Positions 45,686 to 53,983 of a stretch of 64,000 nucleotides of DNA are shown here, one piece after another. The DNA lies in assembly GCF_009677585.1 (NCBI RefSeq), contig NZ_WKYV01000010.1, positions 53,599-117,598 of the forward strand, written 5' to 3'. The position numbers and the translations under genes were made by a program. This DNA comes from Lactonifactor sp. BIOML-A5. GTDB lineage: Bacteria; Bacillota; Clostridia; Lachnospirales; Lachnospiraceae. Numbering within the stretch: position 1 is the stretch's first letter; the number at the start of each line of letters is the position of its first letter. A model generated the notes under the pieces. The model had not been told where the DNA came from and did no database searches. It saw only the letters and a list, made by a program, of their open reading frames with translations.

Positions 45686-45909
45686 TTTCGGACTCCCCTC
45701 TGCTGGATCTCTCTCAAGCAGTATCCGATGCAAGGGCTAACTCTGCCATAGGGACAGCCATCACAGGGACTCTTGCTTTTAACTTCCTTCTTTTCAGGAA
45801 GAAGGTAATAGCAGTTATTCTCACCCAGTTCGCAGCTCTTCTTGCCTGCCCAGTAATAGCAGTATTTGCACTCCTTAGGCTTATCTGCTGCATATCTGAT
45901 TTCATTCAT
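45682..45909 (-). CDS. Small cysteine-rich ICE protein
   Basis: A 75-residue protein (MNEIRYAADKPKECKYCYYW) with eight cysteines; the ending [20 protein letters not shown] matches the small gene of ICE1 at 4642-4830. AAAGGAG precedes the ATG. Likely binds metal. It overlaps neighbours on both sides by 4-8 bases. Confidence 0.7.
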   Translation of the reverse strand: MNEIRYAADKPKECKYCYYWAGKKSCELGENNCYYLLPEKKEVKSKSPCDGCPYGRVSPCIGYCLREIQQRGVRK

Positions 45910-46051
45910 GCTTCTCCAGCTCCTTTCTCTTATCTTTTCCAAGCAGATGTTTATCCGTTTCACCGGCAATAACCAGACAGCAGTACATCACAATGCCATT
46001 CACAGCTAATGCCGCCAGAAGGACACCTACTACAATCTTTTCCATCATCAT
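45902..46051 (-). CDS. DUF3789-like short membrane protein
   Basis: A 49-residue protein: MMMEKIVVGVLLAALAVNGI with one membrane helix and a basic, helical end (DKHLLGKDKRKELEKHE). It resembles DUF3789-type micro-proteins of Clostridia ICEs. GGGAGG lies before the triple ATG. First gene after the structured RNA block and a terminator. Confidence 0.65.
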   Translation of the reverse strand: MMMEKIVVGVLLAALAVNGIVMYCCLVIAGETDKHLLGKDKRKELEKHE

Positions 46052-46080
46052 CGTTTCCTCCCTTGTTATTTCTAGCGATA

Positions 46081-46111
46081 AAAAAATCCGAACCCTTCTA
46101 ACGTCCGGATC
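46081..46111 (-). terminator. Terminator before the DUF3789-like gene
   Basis: Minus-strand arms ATCCGGAC and GGTTCGGAT followed by TTTTTTTAT. Together with an upstream hairpin (TGGCAGA/TCTGCCA) enclosed by TTAATCG/CGATTAA, this may be an attenuator that decides read-through into the small-gene operon. Confidence 0.75.
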
Positions 46112-46251
46112 AGTATTAATCGCAAAAGGATATGGCAGAATCCGCCTGGACTCTGCCACATAGTTTTCACGATTAACGTGTGATTTTGGGTTTTCTCAGT
46201 CTTCATTTGTCCCCGACACCCCTGACTGAATATGGGAACCCTCCGACCCGC

Positions 46252-46500
46252 GTCCTGGTCCGGACACTCATAGGCCGTTTTACCTCCCCGTGGAACTCAC
46301 CGGGCCGTCCGCATTACTGCGACTAGACGGAAGTATCATTATCCTGCATAGGCTTCATGGCAATCAGATCATACCATCAGACCTGTTTCACTTCTCTGTT
46401 GATCGCTCGTCTTAAATAAGAGTCATGGCGGCAGAAAGTCAGTTGCTCCACATATACAGATTTGAACCGGAGGGCTGCATATTCAGTTTTCAAGGTTCAG
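46252..46500 (-). ncRNA. Candidate structured RNA shared with ICE1, copy 2
   Basis: Gene-free block in which the minus strand starts CTGAACCTTGA (46,500-46,490), then AATGATACTTCC (46,340-46,329), GTCGCAG-T-AATG and a GC-rich hairpin group with CCCGGTGAGTTCC and GGGGAGGTAA. The ICE1 block at 17,859-18,185 has the same order of blocks. It lies between the sigma-factor genes and the first transfer gene. The remaining bases 46,112-46,251 and 46,501-46,580 hold hairpins only. Confidence 0.55.
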
Positions 46501-46577
46501 GTAAGAGGCTCATTTATTAACCCCTTCACTTACCCCGCTTGGGAGAGGCCGAAAGTCAAGGTCGAGAAAAAATTTTT

Positions 46578-46617
46578 TCAAAAAAATTTAGCGGTCAGAT
46601 GTTTTTCATCTAACCGC
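46578..46617 (-). terminator. Terminator of the sigma-factor operon
   Basis: Minus-strand stem GCGGTTAGATG / CATCTGACCGC with loop AAAAA followed by TAAATTTTTTTG. Confidence 0.9.
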
Positions 46618-46626
46618 CTTCTCTTT

Positions 46627-47076
46627 TTAAATCTGGTAATCTGTTATCCCATCCTGCTCAAACAGATGCTTGAGAGTTTTTAATGCTTTATCTCTCCTGC
46701 TTCTAACTTTCTTTCTACTCCAACCCATATGCTCCGCAGCCTTTGTGATAGACAAACCATCATCAAACAGCAATTTGATAACCTGCTTCTGCTCGGCTGG
46801 AAGAATACCAACATACTTCGAAAGAAGATTCAGGTAAAAATTTCTAAGAACGATGTTTTCTACTAAATCCCGCTCCCTGTATATATATCCTTCCAGAGGA
46901 ATTCCATAAGTATCATATTGGCTTAAACTTACCTTGCCATGGGCCTGATCTCGCTCCTCCAGATACCTCTCACGCCTGTCTTCTCGATGCCAAGCGCGAT
47001 ATATTTTTTCTGGTACCTCTACTCGCTTTCCATCTACGCCTCTCAAATAAAACGCTTTTGTTGCCGTTTTACTCAT
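46627..47076 (-). CDS. Sigma-70-like factor with C-terminal region 4
   Basis: A 149-residue protein (MSKTATKAFYLRGVDGKRVE) with a region-4 helix-turn-helix (LPAEQKQVIKLLFDDGLSIT... AAEHMGWSRKKVRSRR). The motif EKIYRAWHREDRRERYLEE is usual for ICE-encoded sigma-like regulators. GGAGG lies nine bases before the ATG, which overlaps the upstream sigma-like gene. Likely activates the transfer operon downstream. Confidence 0.82.
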   Translation of the reverse strand: MSKTATKAFYLRGVDGKRVEVPEKIYRAWHREDRRERYLEERDQAHGKVSLSQYDTYGIPLEGYIYRERDLVENIVLRNFYLNLLSKYVGILPAEQKQVIKLLFDDGLSITKAAEHMGWSRKKVRSRRDKALKTLKHLFEQDGITDYQI

Positions 47077-47695
47077 TGTCGAACACCTCCAGAAAGCTTT
47101 CCCCAAGTTTTTCACGACAACGTTCAACGGCTCTTCGCCTTGCATCATCAACCGCCTGTTTACGAATGCCCAGATATTTTCCAATTGCCTCCATTGTCTC
47201 TCCCTGGAGGTAATACATAGAAATAACCTCTCTCTGACGTTCTGTCAGAAGGTCCAGAAGTTCTTTCATAGCTTCCTTTTTTAAATATTCATTCTCTGCC
47301 GTAGAGGAACTTGGCAATTCTGCCCAATCTTCGGATTCTGCATCATAAGAAACACAATGTGTTTTCTTGTAATGATTCTGCTCAATCCTGTCTTCTGCTT
47401 CAAGCAACATACGAACATACCAGTCCTGATTATCAAAGTAACTCTCTTCAATCTCCTGTTTTCCTTCAGCCTGATCATAAACATAGGCTCCTGCTGAAAA
47501 CACAGGAACAACCGTTGAATGTTTCCCGGAGCAATACACTGCATATCCATTTTCATAAGCAATCATTACTCCGTCTTTTCCTAAATCAATCTGATCCACA
47601 ACACTCACTCCCATCTCTCTGAGAGCTTTAACTGTCGGAACCTGTGTTGCTTTCGGACAACTCATTCTCAATTTCAATTCCTTCAGTGTCATCAT
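47069..47695 (-). CDS. Sigma-70-like regulator
   Basis: About 208 residues: an N-terminal domain with a YENGYAVYCSGKHSTV segment of unknown fold, and a C-terminal region-4 helix-turn-helix (LTERQREVISMYYLQGETME... YLGIRKQAVDDARRR). AAAGGTGG precedes two adjacent ATGs. It overlaps the next sigma-like gene, so the two probably form an activation cascade. It is the first gene of ICE2's minus-strand set. Confidence 0.8.
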   Translation of the reverse strand: MMTLKELKLRMSCPKATQVPTVKALREMGVSVVDQIDLGKDGVMIAYENGYAVYCSGKHSTVVPVFSAGAYVYDQAEGKQEIEESYFDNQDWYVRMLLEAEDRIEQNHYKKTHCVSYDAESEDWAELPSSSTAENEYLKKEAMKELLDLLTERQREVISMYYLQGETMEAIGKYLGIRKQAVDDARRRAVERCREKLGESFLEVFDNE

Positions 47696-47734
47696 GACTA
47701 CCACCTTTCTGCCGTTTGGCAAAACGGGTGGCAC

Positions 47735-48032
47735 GCCAATGAAAAAGGCAGCAGAAGTGGCTCCGAGCCGACCCGTTTTTTTTAACGGGAGCTCGAAGCT
47801 CCTATCCGCTGCCTGTCTTACAACAGTCGCTGTTTGTTAAGATGTGTACATGATATCGATTTAAGGCCCTTCATTCGAGGACAGTAACCGTCTCATAATG
47901 AGACACAAAAACCTTGATATTTCCTGTGTTTTTCAGGTTTTTCACAATTGGTGAAGACGGAAATTGCCGTAAAATCAAGGATTGTTTATGCGACAGTTTC
48001 TGTCCCATAATCGAAAAAATTTTTTTGCAAAA
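47735..48032. other. Gene-free palindrome-rich stretch near the right end of ICE2
   Basis: No gene. Holds five short inverted repeats in about 115 bases: GTCTCATAATGAGAC (47,890-47,904), CCTG...CAGG (47,923-47,937), TTCACAATTGGTGAA (47,941-47,955), ACGG...CCGT (47,957-47,970) and GACAGTTTCTGTC (47,992-48,004). May be an operator array, oriT or element end of ICE2. Confidence 0.5.
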
Positions 48033-48081
48033 TAAAAAAAGGCCCCAGGTCTATGACTCAAAAAAGTCATGATCTGAGGCC
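48033..48081 (-). terminator. Strong minus-strand terminator between ICE2 and the EPS locus
   Basis: Arms GGCCCCAGGTCTATGACT (48,041-48,058) and AGTCATGATCTGAGGCC (48,065-48,081); the T-tract is on the minus strand. No minus-strand gene feeds it from the near right, so it probably insulates ICE2 from antisense transcription. Confidence 0.75.
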
Positions 48082-48137
48082 AGCTTTGCAAAGTTATGCT
48101 ATTTAAAATAGAATTTTTACTTTTTACTCGTATTCTA

Positions 48138-48211
48138 TTGATATATTATGTAATTTTTGATATCATAATTGCGCATCAAATGATATTTTTAATATCATTT
48201 TGGCGCATTTT
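48138..48211 (+). promoter_or_regulatory. Promoter and operator array of the HTH-dehydrogenase
   Basis: TTGATA (48,138-48,143), 17-base spacer, TATCAT (48,161-48,166). Overlapping the -10 and downstream are three related half-sites: ATATCAT-AATTG-CGCAT, an inverted GCGCATCAAATGATATT (48,171-48,187) and AATATCATTTTGGCGC (48,191-48,206). This suits autoregulation by the HTH domain of the product. Confidence 0.7.
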
Positions 48212-48271
48212 GAATTTAAACTATTTTGGAATACACCGAATATAAAAAATAACTGAAAGGATGATGATAAA

Positions 48272-49747
48272 ATGAAGAAGCTTTCATCAAAGCTTGTCGC
48301 TTCAACAGTCTTCTCTAAAAGAAGAGAACAGAAAATATCTCAAGCGCAATTATCCGACATGAGTGGTATTAATCGCTCTATGATCGGCAGAATCGAAAAT
48401 GAACAATATACTCCAAGCATTGACCAACTTGAAACATTAGGAGAAATCCTTGGTTTTGAGGTTGTAGATATGTTTGTTGAGCACACTCCTGCAAAACCTG
48501 CCACAAACTCTATTAACCACAGGTACAACATCGCTGTTGCAGGAACCGGATATGTAGGTCTTTCCCTTGCAGTCCTTCTTTCTCAACATAACCATGTAAC
48601 TGCGGTGGACATCATTCAGGAAAAGGTTGATCTTATCAATAACAAGAAGTCTCCAATTCAGGATGACTATATTGAAATGTACCTTGCTAATAAAGAACTG
48701 GATCTTACTGCCACCCTCGATGCGGAAGCAGCATACAAAGACGCTGAGTTTGTCATCATTGCCGCTCCAACAAATTATGACAGCAAGAAGAACTTCTTTG
48801 ACTGCTCTGCAGTTGAAAATGTTATCGAAACTGTTCTGAAAACTAATCCGAACGCAATGATGATTATCAAGTCTACCATCCCGGTTGGATACACCGCTTC
48901 TGTTAGAGAAAAGTACAATACTAAAAATATTATCTTCAGCCCGGAATTCCTTCGCGAATCCAAGGCACTCTATGATAATCTCTATCCTTCAAGAATTATC
49001 GTATCCTGCGATGCAGATTCTGAAGATAAGGCTCATACTTTTGCTGAACTTCTTCAACAAGGTGCTGAAAAAGAAAACATCGATACACTGTTTATGGGCT
49101 TCACTGAGGCAGAGGCTGTTAAGCTCTTTGCCAACACCTATCTCGCTCTTCGTGTTTCTTATTTCAATGAGCTCGATACCTATGCGGAAAGCAAAGGCCT
49201 GAATACTCAGGAAATCATCAACGGTGTATGCCTTGACCCTCGTATCGGCACACATTACAACAATCCTTCTTTTGGTTATGGTGGATACTGCCTGCCGAAA
49301 GATACCAAGCAGCTCCTTGCCAACTTCCAGGATGTACCGCAGAACATGATGTCTGCTATTGTAGAATCCAATAGAACGAGAAAAGATTTTATCGCTGATA
49401 GGGTTCTTGAGATTGCCGGTGCTTATGAAGCAAATGACACTTGGAACAGAGATAAAGAATGTGACGTTGTTGTCGGTGTATATCGTCTTACAATGAAGTC
49501 TAATTCTGATAACTTCCGTCAGTCTTCTATCCAGGGTGTTATGAAACGTATCAAAGCAAAAGGTGCTACCGTTGTTATTTATGAGCCTACCCTCAAGGAT
49601 GGTGAAACATTCTTTGGGTCCAAGGTTGTAAATAATCTTGAGACATTCAAATCCATGAGTAAAGCAATCATCGCAAACCGTTATGACAGCTGCCTTGATG
49701 ATGTAATTGAAAAAGTTTATACACGCGATATTTTCAAGCGCGATTAA
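48272..49747 (+). CDS. UDP-glucose/nucleotide-sugar 6-dehydrogenase with N-terminal XRE DNA-binding domain
   Basis: A 491-residue fusion. Residues 5-62 are an XRE helix-turn-helix ([20 protein letters not shown]), then a short linker and a full nucleotide-sugar dehydrogenase: NAD site GTGYVG near 91, the catalytic Cys340 in [12 protein letters not shown] and the C-terminal UDP-binding domain ([17 protein letters not shown]). The enzyme oxidises UDP-glucose (or UDP-GlcNAc/ManNAc type) to the uronic acid using NAD+. With the 4-epimerase at 52,910 it should give UDP-galacturonate for EPS. AAAGGATGATG precedes the ATG. The attached HTH suggests it senses its substrate or NAD state and controls its own or the EPS promoter. 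Confidence 0.92.
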   Translation: MKKLSSKLVASTVFSKRREQKISQAQLSDMSGINRSMIGRIENEQYTPSIDQLETLGEILGFEVVDMFVEHTPAKPATNSINHRYNIAVAGTGYVGLSLAVLLSQHNHVTAVDIIQEKVDLINNKKSPIQDDYIEMYLANKELDLTATLDAEAAYKDAEFVIIAAPTNYDSKKNFFDCSAVENVIETVLKTNPNAMMIIKSTIPVGYTASVREKYNTKNIIFSPEFLRESKALYDNLYPSRIIVSCDADSEDKAHTFAELLQQGAEKENIDTLFMGFTEAEAVKLFANTYLALRVSYFNELDTYAESKGLNTQEIINGVCLDPRIGTHYNNPSFGYGGYCLPKDTKQLLANFQDVPQNMMSAIVESNRTRKDFIADRVLEIAGAYEANDTWNRDKECDVVVGVYRLTMKSNSDNFRQSSIQGVMKRIKAKGATVVIYEPTLKDGETFFGSKVVNNLETFKSMSKAIIANRYDSCLDDVIEKVYTRDIFKRD

Positions 49748-49754
49748 AAAGAAG

Positions 49755-49779
49755 GCCCGCTATGTAATCCATAGCGGGT
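49755..49779. terminator. Bidirectional terminator
   Basis: CCCGCTATG / CATAGCGGG with a five-base loop between convergent genes. Confidence 0.85.
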
Positions 49780-49805
49780 CGTTTGCATCTATGCACTTAT
49801 AACTA

Positions 49806-51782
49806 TTATGCCGCCCTCTCAAAAAGGGTCGGATATTTATTCTGCTTCAAGATATCATCGCATCTTTCTACCGTAAGCTGCTCTGCTTTGAGTAGGAAAC
49901 TACGATAGAGATGATCCAGTTCCGTCCTTCGGAATGTTATACCAGCATTAGCAAGGATTTTCTCTGAAACAAATGAAGGAAGCTTCAGCGCAACACAGAT
50001 AGCGACCAAATGTGGCTTTGAAGGATTCATCGCATTCAGGCAATTATAAACGACCTTACGATCCACATTCAGTTCATTCGCAAGGAATTCCTGAGTAAGT
50101 CCTTTTCGCTTCATGATATCCATGATTGCCTCTTTGTAATCGTCGGACATATCGTAGTAGAAATCTCCCCACAACCAACAGTCATCCGAGAAAATCTGGT
50201 TTTCCTTATCGTATTCTTCTGTCGCAGGTTCTGCTGCAAGCGTATAACCAGGGAGATACTTATCTTTAACCGGTTCGGTTTTATTTCTTGATACTATGCC
50301 CAACTGATAACTGGTATCACGAGCTTTGCCACATTTATAAAAGCCCAAACAGCACTCATCAATATGCTGTCTTGCATAGGCTGTCAGGCGGATCCTTCCT
50401 GAATAATCAAATTCAAGATATTTTCTATTGTTTCTGCAGAAATGGCTTTCGGCATAACGAAATCTGCCATTACTAATTAACCGCGCAAATCTTGGCTCTC
50501 TTTCGCTAAGGTCAATGGCATCCTTAACAGAGATGGTGTATGTCACGCCTTCCATCCACTTTCCGCTGCATCCATGATCGGGGATCACCATATTATCAAT
50601 ATAGCAATTGATTCCTTCAGCCTCAGGATATCCAAGTTCAATCATACGATATCTGGCCATGGAAAAAGAAACGTGGAAATGTTTCATTACAGCCGTAATT
50701 GTATTTCTGATCTTTTCTGTGGAAGACAATTTCTTATACTTTGCCAGTTCTTCTTCAATAAAAGCTTTCGTACTGGAATATTCTAACAGTAAATATGCTG
50801 GAAGCTTATCGCACTGCAATTCCATCCAATCGACTGCAGTCTTATTCGTAAACGCATGTCTTTGCGCTTTTCTTCTATTGGTATATGCCGCTTTCTTGTT
50901 TCCAGCCATCATCTGCAACAGGAAAAACCAGCGATCTAAATACATATGGGCGCATTCATGTACAATAGTGCTATTCCTTACTCCCGGTGTAGAACAATTA
51001 TCACTACTGATAAGAATGGTTCCAGGCTTCACCGGAGCAATGCGCACTCTCCCCTGTCTGTCAATGAGTTCAACACTGGCATGGTTGTAGTAAAGCTGTC
51101 CCATTATGGATGGATCTCTAAAATGCACCTCATGCACTTCAAGTCCCATCCTTTTAGCCAGGTCGTCAGCATTCAAGCAAAAACCTTTGGCTCCAATTAC
51201 TGTTCCGATCTCCGGAAAGTACTGCTGAAGCATGTCATGCGCTACTAACTCATAATCACTGTTGTATAAAATCGGAAGAAGATACTCATTTGTAGCAATT
51301 GGATATTGCTGCAAGTACTGATCATCTCCTTTGAAAATGTTTATGATTGGGCCTACACATTTCTGTGAACATGGCTTCAAATCCAGAATATAGCGAACCC
51401 TGAAGTCAGCTGTCCCATACATTTTTCTATTATCGCAGTCGGTCCCTTCAAGTTTTCCCTGTATGATAAAATCCACCACAGTATCAGCAGTTCCCTGCTG
51501 AATTCTGGATCTTGTCATTCTATATGCATAAGACATTAGTCTTAATGCCTGCGCCTGTTTCATGACACCAGCATCATGGATCTGTTCTGTTTCCATTTTT
51601 AAATAGTTGCCGATTACCAGTCCCATGTCTTCCTCAAAGTAATCAGTTAAAACCTCATACGCTGAGTAAGGTCTATCACCTGTAGGCATCTTCTTTCCTG
51701 CATGGGATGATACCGGCATGGCAGTCAAGCCAGAACCCTGCCCGTAGTCTTTAGTTGTAAACGTATAATTCAAATTGATCAC
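49806..51782 (-). CDS. Metalloprotease-HTH regulatory protein (ImmA/IrrE-like), complete copy
   Basis: A 658-residue protein. Residues 1-90 form a domain shared with the short gene at 32,016; a beta-rich middle leads to the zinc-protease motif HECAH at 275-279 in STIVHECAHMYLDRW; the C-terminal part holds a helix-turn-helix (MKRKGLTQEFLANELNVDRK). It starts with GTG and is divergent from the S24 repressor, echoing the ImmA-ImmR pair of ICEBs1 in which a protease inactivates the repressor. Substrate here is inferred to be the neighbouring repressor. Its promoter is TTGAAA-N17-TATAAT at 51,848-51,820. Confidence 0.82.
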   Translation of the reverse strand: MINLNYTFTTKDYGQGSGLTAMPVSSHAGKKMPTGDRPYSAYEVLTDYFEEDMGLVIGNYLKMETEQIHDAGVMKQAQALRLMSYAYRMTRSRIQQGTADTVVDFIIQGKLEGTDCDNRKMYGTADFRVRYILDLKPCSQKCVGPIINIFKGDDQYLQQYPIATNEYLLPILYNSDYELVAHDMLQQYFPEIGTVIGAKGFCLNADDLAKRMGLEVHEVHFRDPSIMGQLYYNHASVELIDRQGRVRIAPVKPGTILISSDNCSTPGVRNSTIVHECAHMYLDRWFFLLQMMAGNKKAAYTNRRKAQRHAFTNKTAVDWMELQCDKLPAYLLLEYSSTKAFIEEELAKYKKLSSTEKIRNTITAVMKHFHVSFSMARYRMIELGYPEAEGINCYIDNMVIPDHGCSGKWMEGVTYTISVKDAIDLSEREPRFARLISNGRFRYAESHFCRNNRKYLEFDYSGRIRLTAYARQHIDECCLGFYKCGKARDTSYQLGIVSRNKTEPVKDKYLPGYTLAAEPATEEYDKENQIFSDDCWLWGDFYYDMSDDYKEAIMDIMKRKGLTQEFLANELNVDRKVVYNCLNAMNPSKPHLVAICVALKLPSFVSEKILANAGITFRRTELDHLYRSFLLKAEQLTVERCDDILKQNKYPTLFERAA

Positions 51783-51819
51783 CTATAAAATCATAATTGT
51801 GAGTGGGATTGTGATCCTA

Positions 51820-51910
51820 ATTATACTCTTTTCCCTTCGATCTTTCAATAGATTTGCACATTTTTATTTTGCTTTTGCTATTGCATTGCACAATATTATT
51901 GTGCTATAAT
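51820..51910. promoter_or_regulatory. Divergent promoters and operator of the second repressor cassette
   Basis: Plus promoter TTGCAT (51,881-51,886), 18-base spacer, TATAAT (51,905-51,910); the operator GCACAATATTATTGTGC (51,888-51,904) fills the spacer. Minus promoter TTGAAA (51,848-51,843), 17 bases, TATAAT (51,825-51,820). The same plan and operator occur at 32,471-32,578. Confidence 0.88.
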
Positions 51911-51979
51911 GCACTTGTCACGATAGCAACGCATAGAGAAATCAACGCCCTATCTGGCTTAGAATTGGAGGACAACGCC

Positions 51980-52873
51980 ATGAAAAACGGCGAACACAAC
52001 ATGGGAGCTGCTCACGAGGCTCTTTCCGGTCAGAATATCATTCATCTGCCAAATGTCATTTCACAAGACATAAACACATTATCCTTTGGAGAAGTCATAA
52101 AAAAATACCGACAACAGAGCAATCTGAGTCAGACTGATCTGGCCGGTATCATGAAAACTTCTCGTAATACTGTTGTCAACTGGGAAAATGGCAAGGCAAA
52201 ACCAAGCATTGAATCTATCACTACACTCTGCACACTGCTTGGAATTCCCCTTTATGAGTTATTTGGAATTTCAAATGTTGAGATGCCCTCTCGCCATGAA
52301 AATACCATGCTCACTCAATATCGTAAACTGAGTACTGTCAGCAAGAAAATGGTTGATCGTATGATTTCTACCATGCTCCAAGAAGAGATGGACGCTCGTG
52401 ATCAGTATCTTCGCTCGACCTACATTATCCTTCCTCTTGAAGGGACACCTGCTGCAGCTGGTACCGGATGCACCTTTAATGACCTTAAACCCGAACCTCT
52501 ATTTGTAAAACGATCACGTTTCAGCGAGGCTGCTGATGCCATTGTTCGCGTTTCCGGTCCTAGCATGGAACCGCTCTATCACAATGATGACCTGGTATAT
52601 GTTCAGTTTACTGAAGAAGCTGAAGACGGCACGGATGTCATCTGCTCTACTGCAGACGGTGCTGTTATAAAACGTGTCAAAAATAAAATGCTTTATTCCC
52701 TCAACCAAGACTATCCTTTCGGCAAAAAAAATGAGGACGACCATGTAGTCGTCCTCGGTAAGGTTCTTGGTATCGTAGGGAAAGAAGATCAACCGAATAC
52801 AGAAGATATCGCCGATCTGGAAACGGTTCTCTCACGAGAACTCCGCGAATTCTACAAAGAACACGGCGAATAA
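51980..52873 (+). CDS. LexA/CI-like repressor (XRE HTH + S24), copy 2
   Basis: A 297-residue homologue of the 32,630 gene. Helix-turn-helix YRQQSNLSQTDLAGIMKTSR near residue 45; Ala-Gly cleavage site in PAAAGTG, serine in VSGPSMEP, lysine in GAVIKRV. It should dimerise on GCACAA-N5-TTGTGC and be removed by self-cleavage or by the adjacent protease. TTGGAGGACAACGCC precedes ATG 51,980; the frame is open to 51,854 across the promoter, which is not coding. The Ser-Met-Glu-Pro motif is that of LexA-family proteases. Confidence 0.9.
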   Translation: MKNGEHNMGAAHEALSGQNIIHLPNVISQDINTLSFGEVIKKYRQQSNLSQTDLAGIMKTSRNTVVNWENGKAKPSIESITTLCTLLGIPLYELFGISNVEMPSRHENTMLTQYRKLSTVSKKMVDRMISTMLQEEMDARDQYLRSTYIILPLEGTPAAAGTGCTFNDLKPEPLFVKRSRFSEAADAIVRVSGPSMEPLYHNDDLVYVQFTEEAEDGTDVICSTADGAVIKRVKNKMLYSLNQDYPFGKKNEDDHVVVLGKVLGIVGKEDQPNTEDIADLETVLSRELREFYKEHGE

Positions 52874-52878
52874 TCATC

Positions 52879-52910
52879 AAGGCTATCTGCTCCGGCAGGT
52901 GGCCTTTTCT
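52879..52910. terminator. Terminator between the repressor and the epimerase
   Basis: AAGGC-TAT-CTGC / GCAG-GTG-GCCTT with loop TCCG followed by TTCTT. Confidence 0.8.
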
Positions 52911-53965
52911 TATACCTGGTAGTATTCCTTATACCATTCTGCAAATTTTCTTAAGCCCTCGCGAATTCCAATCTTTGGTGTAAATCCATAATCTCTCTCA
53001 AGTGCTTCGCTATCAGCATATGTTACTGGGACATCACCAGGCTGCATACCAACAAGCTCTTTATGTGCATCAAAATCATAATCCTCTGGAAGTACACCAG
53101 CTCGAACGAGCTCCTCCTGAAGTGTATTGATATAGTCCAAAAGGTTTTCCGGAGTTCCACCGCCGATATTATAAATAGCGTAAGGTGGAATCGGAAGACC
53201 ATCCTCTCCGGTTAACTTATCCGGCGCTCCACCCATTACTCTGATCACACCTTCCACAATGTCATCGATGTAAGTGAAATCTCTCTTACAGTTTCCGTAG
53301 TTGAAGATGGAGATCGTTTCTCCCTTGAGAAGGCGTTGTGTAGCTGAGTAGTAGAACATATCAGGTCTACCAGCTGGTCCATATACAGTAAAGAAACGAA
53401 GTCCTGTGGATGGAATGTTATAGAGTTTGGAATAGCTGTGGGCGAGAAGTTCGTTAGACTTCTTCGTAGCCGCGTAAAGTGATACTGGATTGTCTACCTT
53501 GTCCTCTGTGCTGAACGGCACTTTTTTGTTTCCACCGTAGACGGAGGAACTTGAAGCGTATACCAGATGTTCCACTGGATTGTGTCTGCACGCTTCCAAG
53601 ATATTATAAAATCCGATGATATTGCTCTCGATATACACGTCTGGATGGTCGATGCTGTATCGCACACCAGCCTGGGCAGCAAGGTTGACCACAACGTTGA
53701 AGTTGTGGGTTTTGAAGAGATTGGTGATAAGTTCTTTATCCGCCAGATTACCTTTTACGAAGGTAAATCTTCCGTCGTTAATCTTTTCAATCTCACTTAA
53801 TCTGTAGTCTTTCAGCGCTGGATCATAGTAGTCATTCATTACGTCCAGGCCGACTACCTTGATGTTTGGATATCTAGTAAGTAACTCTGTGGTGAGATTA
53901 GCTCCAATAAAACCGGCTGCACCGGTAACAAGGATAGTTTTTCCGTTTAAATCTATTTTTTGCAT
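52910..53965 (-). CDS. NAD-dependent UDP-sugar 4-epimerase (UDP-glucuronate type)
   Basis: A 351-residue short-chain dehydrogenase/epimerase: NAD site GAAGFIGANL, SSSVYGG, and the catalytic YAATK. The stretch GLRFFTVYGPAGRPDM is typical of UDP-glucuronate 4-epimerases (CapI-like), fitting the dehydrogenase at 48,272 as its substrate source. Expected product is UDP-galacturonate for exopolysaccharide. It is the last gene of the minus-strand EPS operon. An alternative substrate such as UDP-GlcNAc uronate cannot be excluded. Confidence 0.9.
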   Translation of the reverse strand: MQKIDLNGKTILVTGAAGFIGANLTTELLTRYPNIKVVGLDVMNDYYDPALKDYRLSEIEKINDGRFTFVKGNLADKELITNLFKTHNFNVVVNLAAQAGVRYSIDHPDVYIESNIIGFYNILEACRHNPVEHLVYASSSSVYGGNKKVPFSTEDKVDNPVSLYAATKKSNELLAHSYSKLYNIPSTGLRFFTVYGPAGRPDMFYYSATQRLLKGETISIFNYGNCKRDFTYIDDIVEGVIRVMGGAPDKLTGEDGLPIPPYAIYNIGGGTPENLLDYINTLQEELVRAGVLPEDYDFDAHKELVGMQPGDVPVTYADSEALERDYGFTPKIGIREGLRKFAEWYKEYYQV

Positions 53966-53983
53966 GGTTCATTACCCCATTTC

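Noticed and set aside
46450..46480. tRNA gene on the minus strand
   Set aside because: A T-loop-like GGTTCAAATC is present, but the T-stem does not pair and there is no acceptor stem or anticodon arm.
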